From assembly GCA_038503075.1 (NCBI GenBank), contig JBCAML010000001.1, forward strand, positions 2,976,001-3,040,000: DNA of 64,000 bases. The letters run 5' to 3'. The position numbers and the translations under genes were made by a program. Every line of letters starts with the position of its first letter. Within the stretch, counting starts at the first letter, position 1. The notes under the pieces were generated by a model. The model worked only from the letters and a program-made list of their open reading frames with translations, had not been told where the DNA came from and made no database searches. Source of the DNA: Gyromitra esculenta. Taxonomy: Eukaryota; Ascomycota; Pezizomycetes; Pezizales; Discinaceae. Shown here one piece after another: positions 1 through 12,600 of the stretch.

Positions 1-1459
1 GACTGGCTGTTTAAAATATATATATACGTAATCGCTATCTTCCCATTTTGTTCTTTAACTAGAATAGAGTTTGAGGGCTGATAAAAACCACACCGAGAGG
101 AGTTAATCCTCTGACGAAAGTGTCATGGGTTCTCTCGTGCTGTTTGTCTAAACTACATGTATCTATTGATCCTTCGTTCTCTCAATCCCATTACCATGCA
201 TAACGGAACTGCCCATCTATCACTGGTACTGTAACCCGTGTTTCGGATAGCTGGTAAAGTATTTTGCTTCCTAGCACACTGTCAGTGCTTAGCCAAGCAA
301 AGACCTTCATAGCCGTTCTAACATACACTCTCCAGGTTTATTTAAAATGGTGTAACAAATGTGTTTAATAAATCATCGACTTTGTTCCGCAGTTCCTGCA
401 TCCGTTTCGGATTTGGCTGAGGCCGTGCTGGGCGGGATCTGCGACTGCCCAGCGAGGTGAATTTAAGGTTCTCTTGGTATTCGTTAAATAGCGCGAGAAG
501 CCTGTCGTAGGATGATCCCAGAGCTCCCTTCTTGCTCCGTAATATTGTCCTTCTTCGCATTAAGCCCCTCAATCACTACCCTAGAGCGAATAAATGGGTA
601 CTGCCGTGTAGAACCTAAATTCACCATTCTTATGGCTTCAGGGAGCAGAAATAATTTGATGACCGTTCTGGTGTCTAATAAGCCTTGAGTTGATTATCTT
701 CTGCAGCACTGCCCATAACCCTGCTAGAGCCTGTTTCAACACGCTACTCTCTAATCCTTAAAAGTAGAAACGTAACCCGTAGAGCTTCCGTTAGATCCTA
801 GATTCTCTCCTAGACCACTGGCACCCATAAGATAGCCGCTTGCAGGTTAGAAGTAATCCCGCTGTGCTGTGTGTGTGTACTGAGTAAGTGTGGGCCACTG
901 AATAGACTGTCAATATTTCCCTCTTGCACTACCCTAAACTAGCTGAGTGAACTGCGAGTGTTGTTGGTTTCACGCCAGCCAGTGACCGTGAAAGGGCTAT
1001 GCGTGTCCGTCCTGGAAGCGTAGACTCTCAAAACCCATTCGATCGTACGAATACGATCCAACTCAGTCAATCTCTGTAGTTCTCTTGAATGCGAGGAAGA
1101 GGCTCCATCATCGTGGACTGGATGCAGGCAGTAGTTCGGGGGTTGCGTAGAATGGAGCCCCATCCATTCTGCAATTCTGTGGAGCTCCGTATCGTGCTTA
1201 AATGTGGTTTTCCTCGATTTCGTTTGTGTTGCTGTCGATGGTCCGTCTGCTGATTGTTTAGTTGTGTAGTGTGTGGGATGTAGGATGTGGGGATGGTGGG
1301 GGGTGAACTTTAGCAGCCGCAAGTTACCCGGCAATGCATGATCTATGCACTCCACAAAAAAAACCCTCGTGGAAGGTATTTTTTTTCTTCCGCCGCCATC
1401 TTCAACTCACCCAGTCCAACGAACCAACCAGACCAGGAGTCCTACATATAGCCTCTACA
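1..1459. other. left-end intergenic region, no supported gene
   Basis: No gene is supported here. Two short minus-strand open frames (342-572 and 939-1355) show no recognisable domain and no convincing splice structure. The part nearest 1459 must hold the BRX1 promoter and 5' leader. A TACATGTA palindrome lies at 154-161. A gene cut off by the window edge cannot be excluded. Confidence 0.5.
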
Positions 1460-2563
1460 ATGGCGTCCGTATATAAATCCGTTTCCAAGACTGGCTCAAA
1501 AGGCGCGAAAGACGAGGATGGCGCAAAGAAGAATAAGCAGCGAGTTCTAGTGTTGACTTCGCGGGGTGTAACGTACCGGTTTGTATCACTCCCTTCTGCC
1601 GAATTGAGGATTAAGGATTGGGGATTGCGGGATCGAGGTTAATGGGGAAAATTAGGCACCGCCACCTCCTCAAAGACGTAGTCGCCATGCTCCCGCACAG
1701 TCGCAAAGACGCAAAACTAGATACCAAATCGAAGCTATACCATCTGAACGAGATTGCGGATCTATACAATTGCAACAACGTTCTTTTCTTCGAAGCGCGG
1801 AAACGGCAGGATCTCTACATGTGGATGAGCAAAGCGCCTAATGGACCTTGCATCAAGCTACATGTGCAGAATTGTGAGCTTCTTTTCTTTTCTTCCATCC
1901 GGGAGGGTTGGTTGGCTGATGGGTGGAACAGTGCATACTATGGAGGAGCTGAACTTCACCGGGAATGCGTTGAAGGGTTCCAGGCCGGTGTTGAGCTTCG
2001 ATAAGGCGTTTGATGAGACGCCGGCTATGAAGCTGATTAAGGAAGTGTTGCTGCATATCTTTGGTGTGCCGAAGGGCGCGAGGAAGAGTAAGCCGTTTGT
2101 GGACCATGTTTTGAGTTTTACACTTGCGGACGGGAAGATCTGGTTTAGGAATTACCAAGTACGCTCTTTTCTTCCCCTTTTGGTGGTACTATTTCGGGCA
2201 GCTGACATCTTGAAGATATCTGAAGCAGAGCCATCTAAGAAGGTCGACGAAGCGGAGGTGAAACCGGTGAAATCGAAAAAGGCGTTAAACGAGCAGACTG
2301 AACTCTCGCTTGTTGAGATCGGACCCCGCTTCGTCATGACTCCGATCATCATCCTCGAGGGCTCGTTCGGTGGACCTGTCATCTACGAGAACAAGGAGTT
2401 TGTTTCGCCGAATGCTGTCAGGACGGATCTGAGGAACAGGAGGGCGCAGAAGTTTAATTCGCGTACGGAAGGGCAGCAGAGACTGGAGATCAAGAGGCAG
2501 GAGCTGGGACTCGAGCCGGGGAGGCCGAAGGGGGAATTGGATGAGGCAGTGTTGTTTGCATGA
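1460..2563 (+). CDS. BRX1: Ribosome biogenesis protein BRX1 (Brix domain)
   Basis: Brx1 is a nucleolar assembly factor of the pre-60S ribosomal particle. The four exons I rebuilt (1460-1578, 1656-1873, 1932-2158, 2216-2563) give 303 residues, close to the usual family length. The Brix domain starts after a lysine-rich N-terminus with LVLTSRGVTYRHRHLL and continues through YNCNNVLFFEARK, NGPCIKLHVQN and LHTMEELNFTGN, all hallmark segments of Brx1 rather than of other Brix proteins such as Rpf1, Rpf2 or Ssf1. The first ATG (1460) gives a short basic N-terminus as in fungal orthologues. All three introns have GT..AG ends. It is in tandem with TRS85, 506 bp downstream. Identification rests on family knowledge and motif recognition; I am very sure of it. 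Confidence 0.96.
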
Positions 2564-3069
2564 GTGGGAGTGTTTTGGGGAAGGGCTCTGTATCATATTC
2601 TTGCGATGTTGGGGGCTTTGTTTTTAGAACTGGGTAAAAGTAATGGATGAGACTGAGTGTTATATGGCAGCTGGGGCTCATTTAACGATATCCCCTGAGA
2701 GGCAAGTCTCGATAAACAGTGCATGTATATCCACAGAGGTGGTTAATTGAGAGCGGCCGAGTGGTTGGACGTGGCTGTGGCTGCGCCGAAAGGCACCGCC
2801 ACCAACCGTTTCCTGTCGACTTGAGCCTCCGATGCACGGAAAAGCTTCTAGAACCCGAACCGTCCGCAGCTCAACGTCCATCCCACCGCCGCTCCGCTTC
2901 TCGGCCCAGCCACTCGCTCCGACACTCCGCTCCTCCAACCCACCGCCCGCCCGCCCGTCCCATCCCCGCTTTCGCCAGACGCCCATCTCGCAGCTCTCCC
3001 GGCCCCGGCCCCGGCCCCGAGCGCACAAGCCTCCCCCCGCCCACCCGCGGACGGGTTCTGCCATCAAGA
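2564..3069. other. spacer between BRX1 and TRS85
   Basis: This spacer holds the BRX1 3' end and the TRS85 promoter and leader. From about 2870 to 3060 it is C-rich, with three GGCCCC units at 3001-3018. The TRS85 reading frame stays open upstream to 2719, but the family-like N-terminus starts at the ATG at 3070. Confidence 0.5.
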
Positions 3070-5296
3070 ATGGCGTCCGCATTCCCATCCCTCCCGCGGC
3101 GCCCCACCATCCCATCCGTCGGCGCCCCAAGGTCTCCCTCGGTATATCTCCGCTCCTCCACCGCCCCGGTCCACAGCTCCGTCTCCTCGCTGAACTCGCT
3201 ATTCGCAAATGGCACATCCAACTCCCCAGCCGGTTCTGGCGACGAAGACTGCAAGTCGCTGGTCCTGCGCGCATTTGTCCCTCATGTGGCCGTCCATGTC
3301 TCGGATGACACAAACGAGCTTGCGCGCGAGAAGGGCTTTGCGGACTTTAAGGAGATGCTGCGTCCGTACGGCGAGGACATCCCGGGACGGATAACGATCC
3401 GTGATTCACAGGGAATCAGCTCGAGCTACGATGACTACGGTATCCGTTTTGTTGCGCTGCACGACGTTGCTGCCTCCGGCGAGAAATGGGAAACGGGGGC
3501 ATCGAGGGCCACTAACGGGGGGTCCGCCACATCCCAGAAAGCAGACTCGCGAGGTCCATTTCAGGGCGGAAGCATAGAGGAGGTGGAAGAACTGGTGAAT
3601 CTACACATGGAAAGAGCTGAGGAACTTGGTGATGGTGGTGCTGGGCTTTCTCCGAACGGTGATGGGATCGCTGGAAGGTCGTTTTATACCCTCTACCTGC
3701 GACGCTTGCTCTCGGCGTTGCCGTTATCGCCCCATGAAACTTTCCCGCATCCGGTGGCCTGTGTTATTGCAATTTCCTCACGGAATACCTCTCCAATTGA
3801 AACCCTGCGGAACTTGTATACCTCGGGATCTCAGGTGTCGCTGCCGAATTACGTCAATACGGACTATCTACGGTATTATGTGCTGGTACATGATGAAGAT
3901 AGAGACAATATCAAAAAGTCAGTTTCGCCCATTACGCATATATCTGGAGGGGGGGGCGGGGTTTAGAATTTACTTGAAACTGATATGTAAAGGGTAGGTC
4001 CAACGCGCTCTTCGACCAGATGAAAAAGCATTTCGGACTTCACTGTCATCTCCTACGATTACGGTCTGGGGGCAGAGCAGTCATATCTGACGACGATGCG
4101 GCAGTTGTACCTAAAACACAATGGATATCTGCAGCTGAAGAGCTTGCAGAGATCAATTCCAAAGGTACGCCCCCTCTCGATTCGTGTATCCTTTAATCAG
4201 CCAACTAATCTATTCTATAGATGCAGACTACGGCGAAGAACAACCTGCCCTCTGTCTCCCCGACTCGGACGCAACCGGCATTCAAACCATGGTTCGGGAA
4301 ATGGCCCAAGTCTCCATTATTCCATTCATGGAGCGCTGCGTCGCTACATGGAACGACCAAGTAGCCTCCCGCCGCCGAGGCCTCAGCGGGCGGTTCCTGA
4401 GTATGTCAAAACGATACTTCGGATCCTCATCATCCCGGAATTCCACCTCGGCGTCAAACTACGATCCCCTAACGGCATCCTACCACCCCTCAACCCCCGA
4501 AGCCCAAATGCGCAAACTCGCCGACTACGCCTTCCTCCTGCGCGACTGGCGCCTCGCACACGGCGTTTACGAGCTCCTCCGAACCGACTTTAACAACGAC
4601 AAAGCCTGGAAATATCACGCTGGTGCTCAAGAAATGGCCGCAATCTCACTAATCCTAACCGGAACAGGCCTCACCTCAAAAGTCCGCGCCGACACTATAT
4701 CCCCCATGCTCGACTTATCATGCTACTCCTATCTCGCCCGTTGCTCGTCAACCTACTCCGCCCTCCGCGCCCTCCTCGTCGCCGTCGAGCTCCTCCGTCT
4801 TCGCGGCGGCGGTGCCGCCGACGAAGCCGCTATCTGGGCCACCCGCGCACGCGACATGAATACCACCAGCTCAATCGGCCACGCCCTCGTCACGGAACGT
4901 GTTGGCGCCTGCTACTCCGTCCGCGAGGGCGTAGGCACTGGCGCCTGGGGCGCGCGTAAGCGCAAAGCTGCCATGTGGAAGATGCTAGCTGCCGGCGAAT
5001 GGCTAGACGCTGGGAAAATGGCGCAGTGTAGAAGCTGCCTGGATGAAGCGGGACCTGTGTATACGGGCACGGGATTCGCCCACATAGCAGAGTTTGTGGA
5101 GGCTGTGAAGCGGCATGCCGGGTACGGTGTTATTGGAGATCCTAGCAGAGAAGGGGAAGGTAGTAGTGGTGATGAAGAGGATGAAGTTGTTAGTGAGGTC
5201 TTGGGTGGGAAGAGGGTTAGTATGATTGTGGGAAGATCGGAATTGCTGGATACAGACCCGGTTGGAGGCGATGATGATTTTGTTACTGAGAGTTAG
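3070..5296 (+). CDS. TRS85: TRAPP III complex subunit Trs85 (TRAPPC8 family)
   Basis: Trs85/TRAPPC8 is the subunit that defines TRAPPIII, the Ypt1/Rab1 exchange factor acting in autophagy and ER-Golgi traffic. Three exons (3070-3917, 3998-4164, 4221-5296) give 696 residues. The family N-terminal signature is clear: a conserved stretch FVPHVAVHVSDDTNELAREK, then LLRPYGE-like and GRITIRDSQG segments. Exon 2 supplies the SNALFDQMKKHFGLHCHLLR block; exon 3 carries the helical part with ADYAFLLRDWRLAHGVYELLR. The first intron has a GTCAGT donor and contains a long G run (about 3949-3960). The C-terminus is acidic and probably disordered. An open frame extends upstream of 3070, but the conserved sequence and an N-terminal proline/serine leader favour this ATG. 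Identification is by motif recognition. Confidence 0.92.
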
Positions 5297-6636
5297 TTGG
5301 GGAGTTTTTTTTCTTTGTAGAGGGGATTTTGGGGAAGAGGGTTTGGGGGGGGGTTGTAGGGAGTGAATGGAAGGGGTTTGGCGGCGTATTTGGAAAAAAG
5401 ATAAAAAAACGAGGATAGTTGTATCTATTTGGCGTTTTTTTATTATTGCTATTATTATTATTCCTGGGAATTTTCTCCTGTGGGAACTGATGCTGTAATG
5501 TGGCCTTTTTTTTTTTGCGTGTATAATTGATGGGATTTTCACGTATTGTGCTGGTGGTATCATGTACCTAGGTTTTATGCTTTCTCTTTTCTCTTTGAAA
5601 TTAAATTAGACGGAATTGGTATCTTTAGGTTCGCTATCTTTTTCTAGTTACCAGTGACTTATTTTATTTGGTCTCTAAAAGCATGAGGCGCTGTTGAGCT
5701 TATCGAGTGATGTCTTATGAGCGAACCAAGTAACTTGTTGTTTATTCATTAGGTGCATTCAACCCGAAGGTTATGGTACAATCAAGTAACTTAGCATGGG
5801 GGAGTCTAAGGGGATTCTGGGTGGATGGGGATAGATTGTACCTGGTAGTTTTGGTAGTAGGTATAGGGCATCTAAGGGCTATACAATACAATTGCCCTAT
5901 AAGAATACGGGTGACAGAACGGATATATTTTGGATGGAGAAATAAGAATATTCTTATCCTTTTGGGGGCTTTTTTTGTATAGAGAGTAGGGAGGATATCT
6001 GAGAACCCTTCATATCTAGACAAAAGTAGGGCTAAAATTGCCATAAAATACTCCCTCCACGTGTAGTTTAGGGTACCAAGTAAAGAGGCACGGGATATTG
6101 ACATTATTAGACACCCTCGAGCCCTTCACTACAGCATTTAGAGCTCTACTTTGTGGAAGCTGTCCTGGTTTGGATACCTTAGCGCATATTTAACGTTTTC
6201 CGTAAGAGCAGTCGCTCTGTAAGAATACAGTGTCCGGTCCCGACCATTTTCTTATAGGGCGACTGTACTGTACTCGTTCCCAGGCATATGAATCGGAAAA
6301 CGGGGATGTGGCTCTGTATGCTACAACATCATGCTCAGGTTGTGTTATACAAAGCTACACTCCCTTGTTTTCCGGTTCATATTGAGTAATATGTGGGATA
6401 CATAATACGAGTCTAATCATATCTGCGAATCACGGGAAACAAGGTGACAGAAATACATCGTATTCATCTATGAAAACTTCACTACATGCAACTGAAGCAA
6501 TCTACATGACATTAAGTCTAACAGAAAGAAAAAAAGAAGGATCCATGATAACACTAAGATTTTATAAGGACCAAAACATGTTTCCCAGCAACTCAATCCC
6601 ACACAAAGCAGTATAGCAACAGAAGATGAAGATAAT
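5297..6636. other. TRS85-dynein convergent spacer with a TIR element
   Basis: This 1.3-kb spacer lies between the convergent 3' ends of TRS85 and the dynein gene. It contains the terminal-inverted-repeat element at 5882-6272, listed separately. I see no gene in the rest; 6273-6636 is probably the dynein 3' flank. Confidence 0.55.
5882..6272. mobile_element. non-autonomous TIR element (MITE), family A copy 1
   Basis: The left end reads TACAATACAATTGCCCTATA (then AGAATAC) and the right end is its imperfect reverse complement, ending GGGCGACTGTACTGTA. Both ends finish in TA, the target dinucleotide used by Tc1/mariner/pogo-type transposases. The 391-bp interior has no transposase frame. The same termini occur at 46327-46504, so this is a dispersed family and not a chance palindrome. 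Assignment to the Tc1/mariner superfamily is inferred from TA and the CAGT-like tips. Confidence 0.7.
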
Positions 6637-9600
6637 TTATGCTGCAGACGCCGCAGCCTCCGCCATAACTTGCTCACCCTCCTCTAGCATATTCGTAATA
6701 GCACCCAAATTCTCGATCATGTCCTTTCCATGACCAACCAACAACAACTTCTCTGCATTTGCAGGCAAACCCAAGTACGTCGGCGGCTCCCTCTCTGGCA
6801 GAGAATTCACCCACTGCATGAACTCTGGCATCCCGATACCTTCAGGAACATAGAGAGGATTCTCAGGAATATCAACCAATTTGAAGTCCGCATTGAAGGC
6901 GTCGGGGGTGAAGACAGATCTGACAAGAGCCCCAAGCCGCGAAAAGTCACCTTCATCGTCAATTTTACCACCATAGGTTTCTGTGATAAGAGTTCGGATC
7001 ATTTCCCAAGGAAGCTTTGATGGTGCAACGTTGGTACGCCCGGCCGCGACGTGATCAACCCAGGTGTCAATGATGTGGGCAGAACACTCGTACTATGGAA
7101 AAATAAGTACGTGTCAAAAATAAACGTCTGACTTTTGAAGAACTTACATCGCTGTCATTGAACTCCCACCATCCTTTCCATCCAAGATTTGGAACATAGC
7201 GAAGTCTCTCCTGGACTACTGCGTGTAGGAAGGATAGAAGAAGATAAACTCTGGCTTTCTCATTCGGCTGTTGCTTTGCTGGTCGCATTGAAAGTGACTG
7301 AAGTGAATCCTTCATGTTGGCACGAACCCCTGCTGGTTGTTCGTACATGAGTACTCGAGATGCGCGCAAGAGATTAATCGGGATCTTTGGCGACGATTCC
7401 ATGGACAGGAAGAGCCTGAAATTAGGATGCGGCCGTAGTGCATCAAGTCGTTTCTCCAGCGATTGTAGCCATGCGGGGGTAAGGTGAACGTTCTTGACTA
7501 AGACCCAGGATCCGGAGGAGGCAGCATTGCTCACTGCTTTATCTGCCGTAGCTAAGCCTTCGTTGGAACCCATAGCAATGTTTGTACAACTGGCCCCCAT
7601 TTGCTGCACCAAGCTGTCAACCTTGTAACTAGCATCAAAGCCGGGCGAAGAAGCCAAAGCAATGGGGGTGGTGACAGAAACTTCAGAGATGATCTGTTTG
7701 AGGTCTCCGAAAGCGTCCAAAAGCTCTTTCCCAAACACCACAGAGACGAATTTCTCAGCAGAGGGTACGAACCGATCAACCCTGAAAAGCTTAACAAGCA
7801 AGAGTCTATGTAGTTCTTGATCAAGCGCTACAAGAAAATGGTCAGCTGAAGTAACTTCAAGAGAGCACAAGACTACAAACCTGGCATATTGACATCCCAA
7901 ATGACAGGAACAAAGTTCTCAGCGATTTCCTCTTCAAAAAATTTCTCCCAGTCCTCTGGTGAAATGTCTCCAATACGCTCTCTGAAGATCGGAAGCGTGG
8001 ATGCTCGTCCCATTATCTCTTCTCTACGATCAATCTCGGTTGAGACGTCTACTCCTGAGAGACCCTCATCTAGGATCCTGTCGACAAGTGATTTATCCAT
8101 CTTATACGGGGACGCCTGAGCAAGGAGCATCGCCAGGGTAACACGGTCTTTTTGAAGCAAACCCAAGGAAGTGCGCTGATAGCTAGTGACAAAAAGAGAG
8201 TGAAGGATAAGGTCGATGCGCTTGTTGTGATCTTTCTCGGCTTGTAAGCGCTTGTTATTATGTAAGACCGAATGGAAGATATCAAGGAAATATCTATAAC
8301 ACATCGCTGTTAGTCTACCAGCTATATAAAAAAATATCCAAGATTTGAGATGACAACTTACTGTAGAGAAAATTGGTAGAAATGATTCAGGTGGTGCAGC
8401 TGTTCCAACACTGCAAATACAGCACTGCAGGCGCGGGCAATGACCTGATACTGTAGTGTGATAGTTTCCACCTCAGTCATCACTCCGTCAGTCTCGGCCA
8501 TCTTCCGCGAGACTTCTGCGGCTTCGGTTTTCAGCGTCTCCAAAGTATCGATAACACGATCGTCATCAAGGATATTGCCCCGTGACTCATTAAGTGCCTG
8601 CAAAAGTCGTTTTTCGAGTTGCCTAAGGTGCAACTTGAACTCTCCTTGAAGTTTCATTAAGTTCGTCCTGCGTTGATCAACATCGGGTCTCTCGAATTTC
8701 AAGACCTGGTTGAGGGACTGTGTCTGCAAACTGCTCTGCGTGACTGTGAAATTGACGAAGGTTGTTCGACTGCAGATGTCCGGAGCGAAAGTTGCTGACG
8801 GATCGCGGGTAGACAAGAATAATTTGAAGGACGGCGAGAAATCGATCTCTTGCTTTCCGAGCTGGATCAGAACTCGACCACCAGTCTTTTGGTACTCCTT
8901 ATTCAAGACATGATTGAGGATTGGGTCAAGGTGCTCTGCATCTTGGATGAGTATAGGGTTACCGAATCGCAGTGAACTCTCTAATTGCTTGGTGAACGAA
9001 TCATCTAGGAAGCTGGTAACAGTAAGACGCCTCTCCTTGCTCTCGTTGATTAGAAAATCCGTAACCCTTCCTGAAGGATCAATGATTAGCGGGTAACGGT
9101 TAAATCTCTTGAGGATAATTGCATTTTCTGTGCATAGGTCGTCCACTGGCAGACCGTTCTCCTGCCAAACCAGTCTCTCGTCCGCTGTCGATAAGTACTC
9201 CGTGATTGGATTATGTTGCTTAAATTGTATCCCCGAAAGCGAAAGGTGGTGTAGCCAATCATCAGACATTGCCTTACGGAATTGTTGATCGTAGAGTCCA
9301 CTGTATGCTAAGAAAGCCGCAGATACAACAACATCACCAACAAGCGTCCCAATTTGCGTTTCAAAAGATTTGCTCCCATCTTCCCATCGAGTTCTCTCTG
9401 ATGATAAACTGTCTAAGAGCTTGACGCTGCGGTCCACCTTGAACTGGACTCGGGACATCTCAGTCTTGAGGGCCTGGGTTTCACTAATGAGAGCGGCGTA
9501 TTCTTCTTTATACCTCCCAATACTTCGTTCTAACTCCGCGATAGTGTCTTGCATAGCCTGAGCTTGGGCCTTCGTCTGCTTAGCTTGTTCCTCCAATTGG

Positions 9601-12600
9601 TCGACTTCATCTCTCAAAGGCCCAACGCGATCAAGAATCTCAGAGTAATCGACCTGAGCTTCTACCCATTGCACCAATGGTCCACAAGCTTTACTTGCCC
9701 TGTTCATGGCCTCAAAGGAGTAGTTTGGCTGGGATAGATAATCCTTTTGCATGCGCTGGCGGAGTGCCCTAGTCATTTGCCTCTCATTGTCGAAATAGAC
9801 GATGCTGGAAATAAACTCATCTCGTCTGATAATAGCTTGTACAGCTGCCCAGCTGTCGACCTTGTGGCCTAAAAGGTTGCATACTGATTCCATAGCAAGA
9901 CGGACACCTGGTGGAGGCTTCCCCATAACTCTCACTTCGGTTAGATGTTGTTTCTTGATGTTGCTGACGGATCTCTGGGCTTCGATAACGGCTGGCTCAG
10001 CCTTTGCGAGATCACTCAGCACAATCTCCCTCCGCTCCGCGACCGCCTTCTCCTGTACTTCCAACGCTGCCTGAACTTCTAAAGAGGCAGCACGCTTTTG
10101 CTCGGTTTCTTGTTGATCCGCAACCATTCTCTGTAGTTTTTCGTTTGCTTCTGCACTTTTCTTTTCAAGCTGGAGTTGTTTGGAAGCCAAGCTTGAACGC
10201 AGATCACGAACTTTGTCGACAGTATCCTTTAGTTTCTCTAAACCAACGTTCAAGTGGCGTTGTTGCTCTTCCAAATCTTCGCGCTTTTCATTATAGAGTT
10301 TGACATACTGAGCGACGAAGTCCAAAAAGTGACGAGGGGTAAGGAAAGTGGTCTTGTTTTGCTGTTTTTGGAGTTTTGCATTGAAGCGGTGAAGCGAGTG
10401 ATGGATATAAACCATGGCGTTAACGACAGCTTCGCGGTGAGAAGGTGGTAAAGTGAGATCTCTATAGGCCACAGGAATACTATCAGGTGCCCTGTATGTT
10501 GCGCGGTCCAGATCGAGTGACTGCGTCAGTTCCATCCCAACTTGGAAGAAAGCTTGATCTGACCAATCTCCGAACCAATTGAGGACGCAACGATTGAACA
10601 GTGCAGGCGAGGTAGCCGCCTTGGAGGAGAGACCATCTTCCGGAGGATTCATTGTGAATACAACATGAAGATTCTTGACGATTTGTTGAGTGAACCATTT
10701 GTACAACTCCTCTTGGGAATCCAGAAGCAACCCTTGTCGTTGAGCTCCCTCTTTGCACGCAGTCATCAGAGCAGCAAATTCGTCACCCTCAAACAGGCCG
10801 GGGACTTCCGCATTAGCGAGTAATGTGTTCATGCGTTCCAAAAAGCCGGAGTCGAGAACGTTAGATTCGTCCATGATGAAACAAATCTTCTCGCCCTTAC
10901 AGCCACATCGCCGGAGAACATCCCTAAGGTCATCGTCGAAGTCCTCGGCAGAATATTTCCCATGAACTTTGATCTGGAAGACCTTCAACCCATTCATCCA
11001 TGCCACGAATCGGGATAGAGTAGTCTACATTTAAAGCATTAGTGATCTACGACGTGGATCTGAAGCTTTATCCCCTTACCTTTCCAGACCCGCTGACACC
11101 AATTAAAATCAAATGACCCTGAGGTTGACGGAAAACCCTGTCAATCCTAAGAACATGCTCCAACACATCGTTAAACAAAATCAATGGTACGTCCACCTCT
11201 TCTTCGCAAAAAGTCTTCAATCTTGCTTTAGCAAAGTCTCTCAGCTGCTCTCGCTCAACTGGTACATAATTCTTGGACAACCAATTCGAGAACAAGATTG
11301 GACCACCCAATGCTTTCTTCTCGTCGACTCCGGGGAAGTGCTGAAGAGCAACCCGGTTCACCGCATCTGCAGTCCACAGCCTCTCATCTTCTCCAACCAG
11401 ACGATCCTCAAACAAGCGCAATGCCTCATGGGCCCAAATCCTGACTAAGCCTTCCACTGTGAGCATCTCCAAGGGCCTAAGTGCCTCATACAACCCACGA
11501 ACCCATCTCGTCAATTCTCTAGGCGAGTAAACATAATGTGGCTGGATCTGTGGCGTAAACTTCTGCTGAGACTCCAAGTAGAACTGAACCATTGCCTTTG
11601 TAAGTGGCTCAGAATACCCGCGAAGACTGGGGATGATTTTCAAGACTGCACTGTTGAAGGTTCCATAGATTTGTAGCAACGATTGCTCTCCTGGGTAGTC
11701 GACCATGATAAGAGGTGCATGACGAAGGAAACGTGCACCCATTGGTGTACGGCCAGCGTCGGTGGGGGGATTACAAGCTCCGACGAACTGAATGCGATCT
11801 AGCGTAACCCAAGTTTTATCCGATGTCCTCCAAAATCCATTTTGTTCAACCAACTGTCTCAGGAAGGAGATAGCGCGTTGTGTTCCATACTTGTCTGGCG
11901 CCGGTAAATTGATCTCGTCGCAAAACACCACCAACCATCTTCCAATCTGGGTGGGAGACAACATGACTCCATTCAGAGTCTTCTTGTATTCGCAATACTG
12001 CTCGAATGTCTTGATTAGGAGATCTGGCGTTGTCGCACTGGAGAAATTGAGGCCAACAACTTCCATGTTCGGGAGTTTTCGCAGCGCACTGAACAGAGTC
12101 ATAGTCTTACCAGATCCGGGAGGACCACAGAGGAGCAGTGGCTTATGTTCTGCCAGCCATGAGTAAAGAACGTCCTCGTGCCTGACCGTATCCAAGGTTG
12201 GGATAACAATATCAGTTTGGGTAACTGAATGGGTATTGATTTCAATCTGCGGCACTTGGTCTTGCCACGGTGTCCATCCTGCCTTTGGCAATGAGACATC
12301 ATAATCAATGATTGCGCCACCCTCAGAGAGCGGTGGAAGTTCAACAGTGGTCAAACCGCAGGTATATCGGCCAAACTTCTCTCTGTCAGCTAACGGACAG
12401 TCGCCGGTAAAACTCCACACCAAAGCTAGAAGAAGCTTTTTCGAGACGTAAGCTTCCACTTGTTCGTCCTCAAGCGGGAAGTCGACGTGCTGGATGTTGT
12501 ATTCGATCATGTTTCGGCAGATTTTGTTGAGCAACGAAAAGAGAGTATTCAGAACCCTAGCCTCAGTGAACTCCATGATGTGGTTGTATTTTCTTGCTTC

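Noticed and set aside
342..572. 76-codon minus-strand open frame near the left edge.
   Set aside because: Short, no domain; it could be an exon of a gene but no adjoining exon was found.
939..1355. 138-codon minus-strand open frame divergent from BRX1.
   Set aside because: No recognisable domain, ordinary composition for spacer DNA and no splice partners found.
2745..2765. GGCCGAGTGGTTGG resembles the D-arm/A-box of a Leu or Ser tRNA.
   Set aside because: No B box or acceptor stem follows at the right distance.
2719..3069. Upstream in-frame extension of TRS85.
   Set aside because: It is C-rich low-complexity sequence; the family-like N-terminus starts at the ATG at 3070.
6637..7092. Dynein heavy chain seemed truncated: the C-terminal ~250-300 residues of animal dyneins are absent.
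   Set aside because: Fungal dynein heavy chains generally lack this domain and are about 4,100-4,400 residues long; 4,379 fits. No broken remnant is seen downstream.
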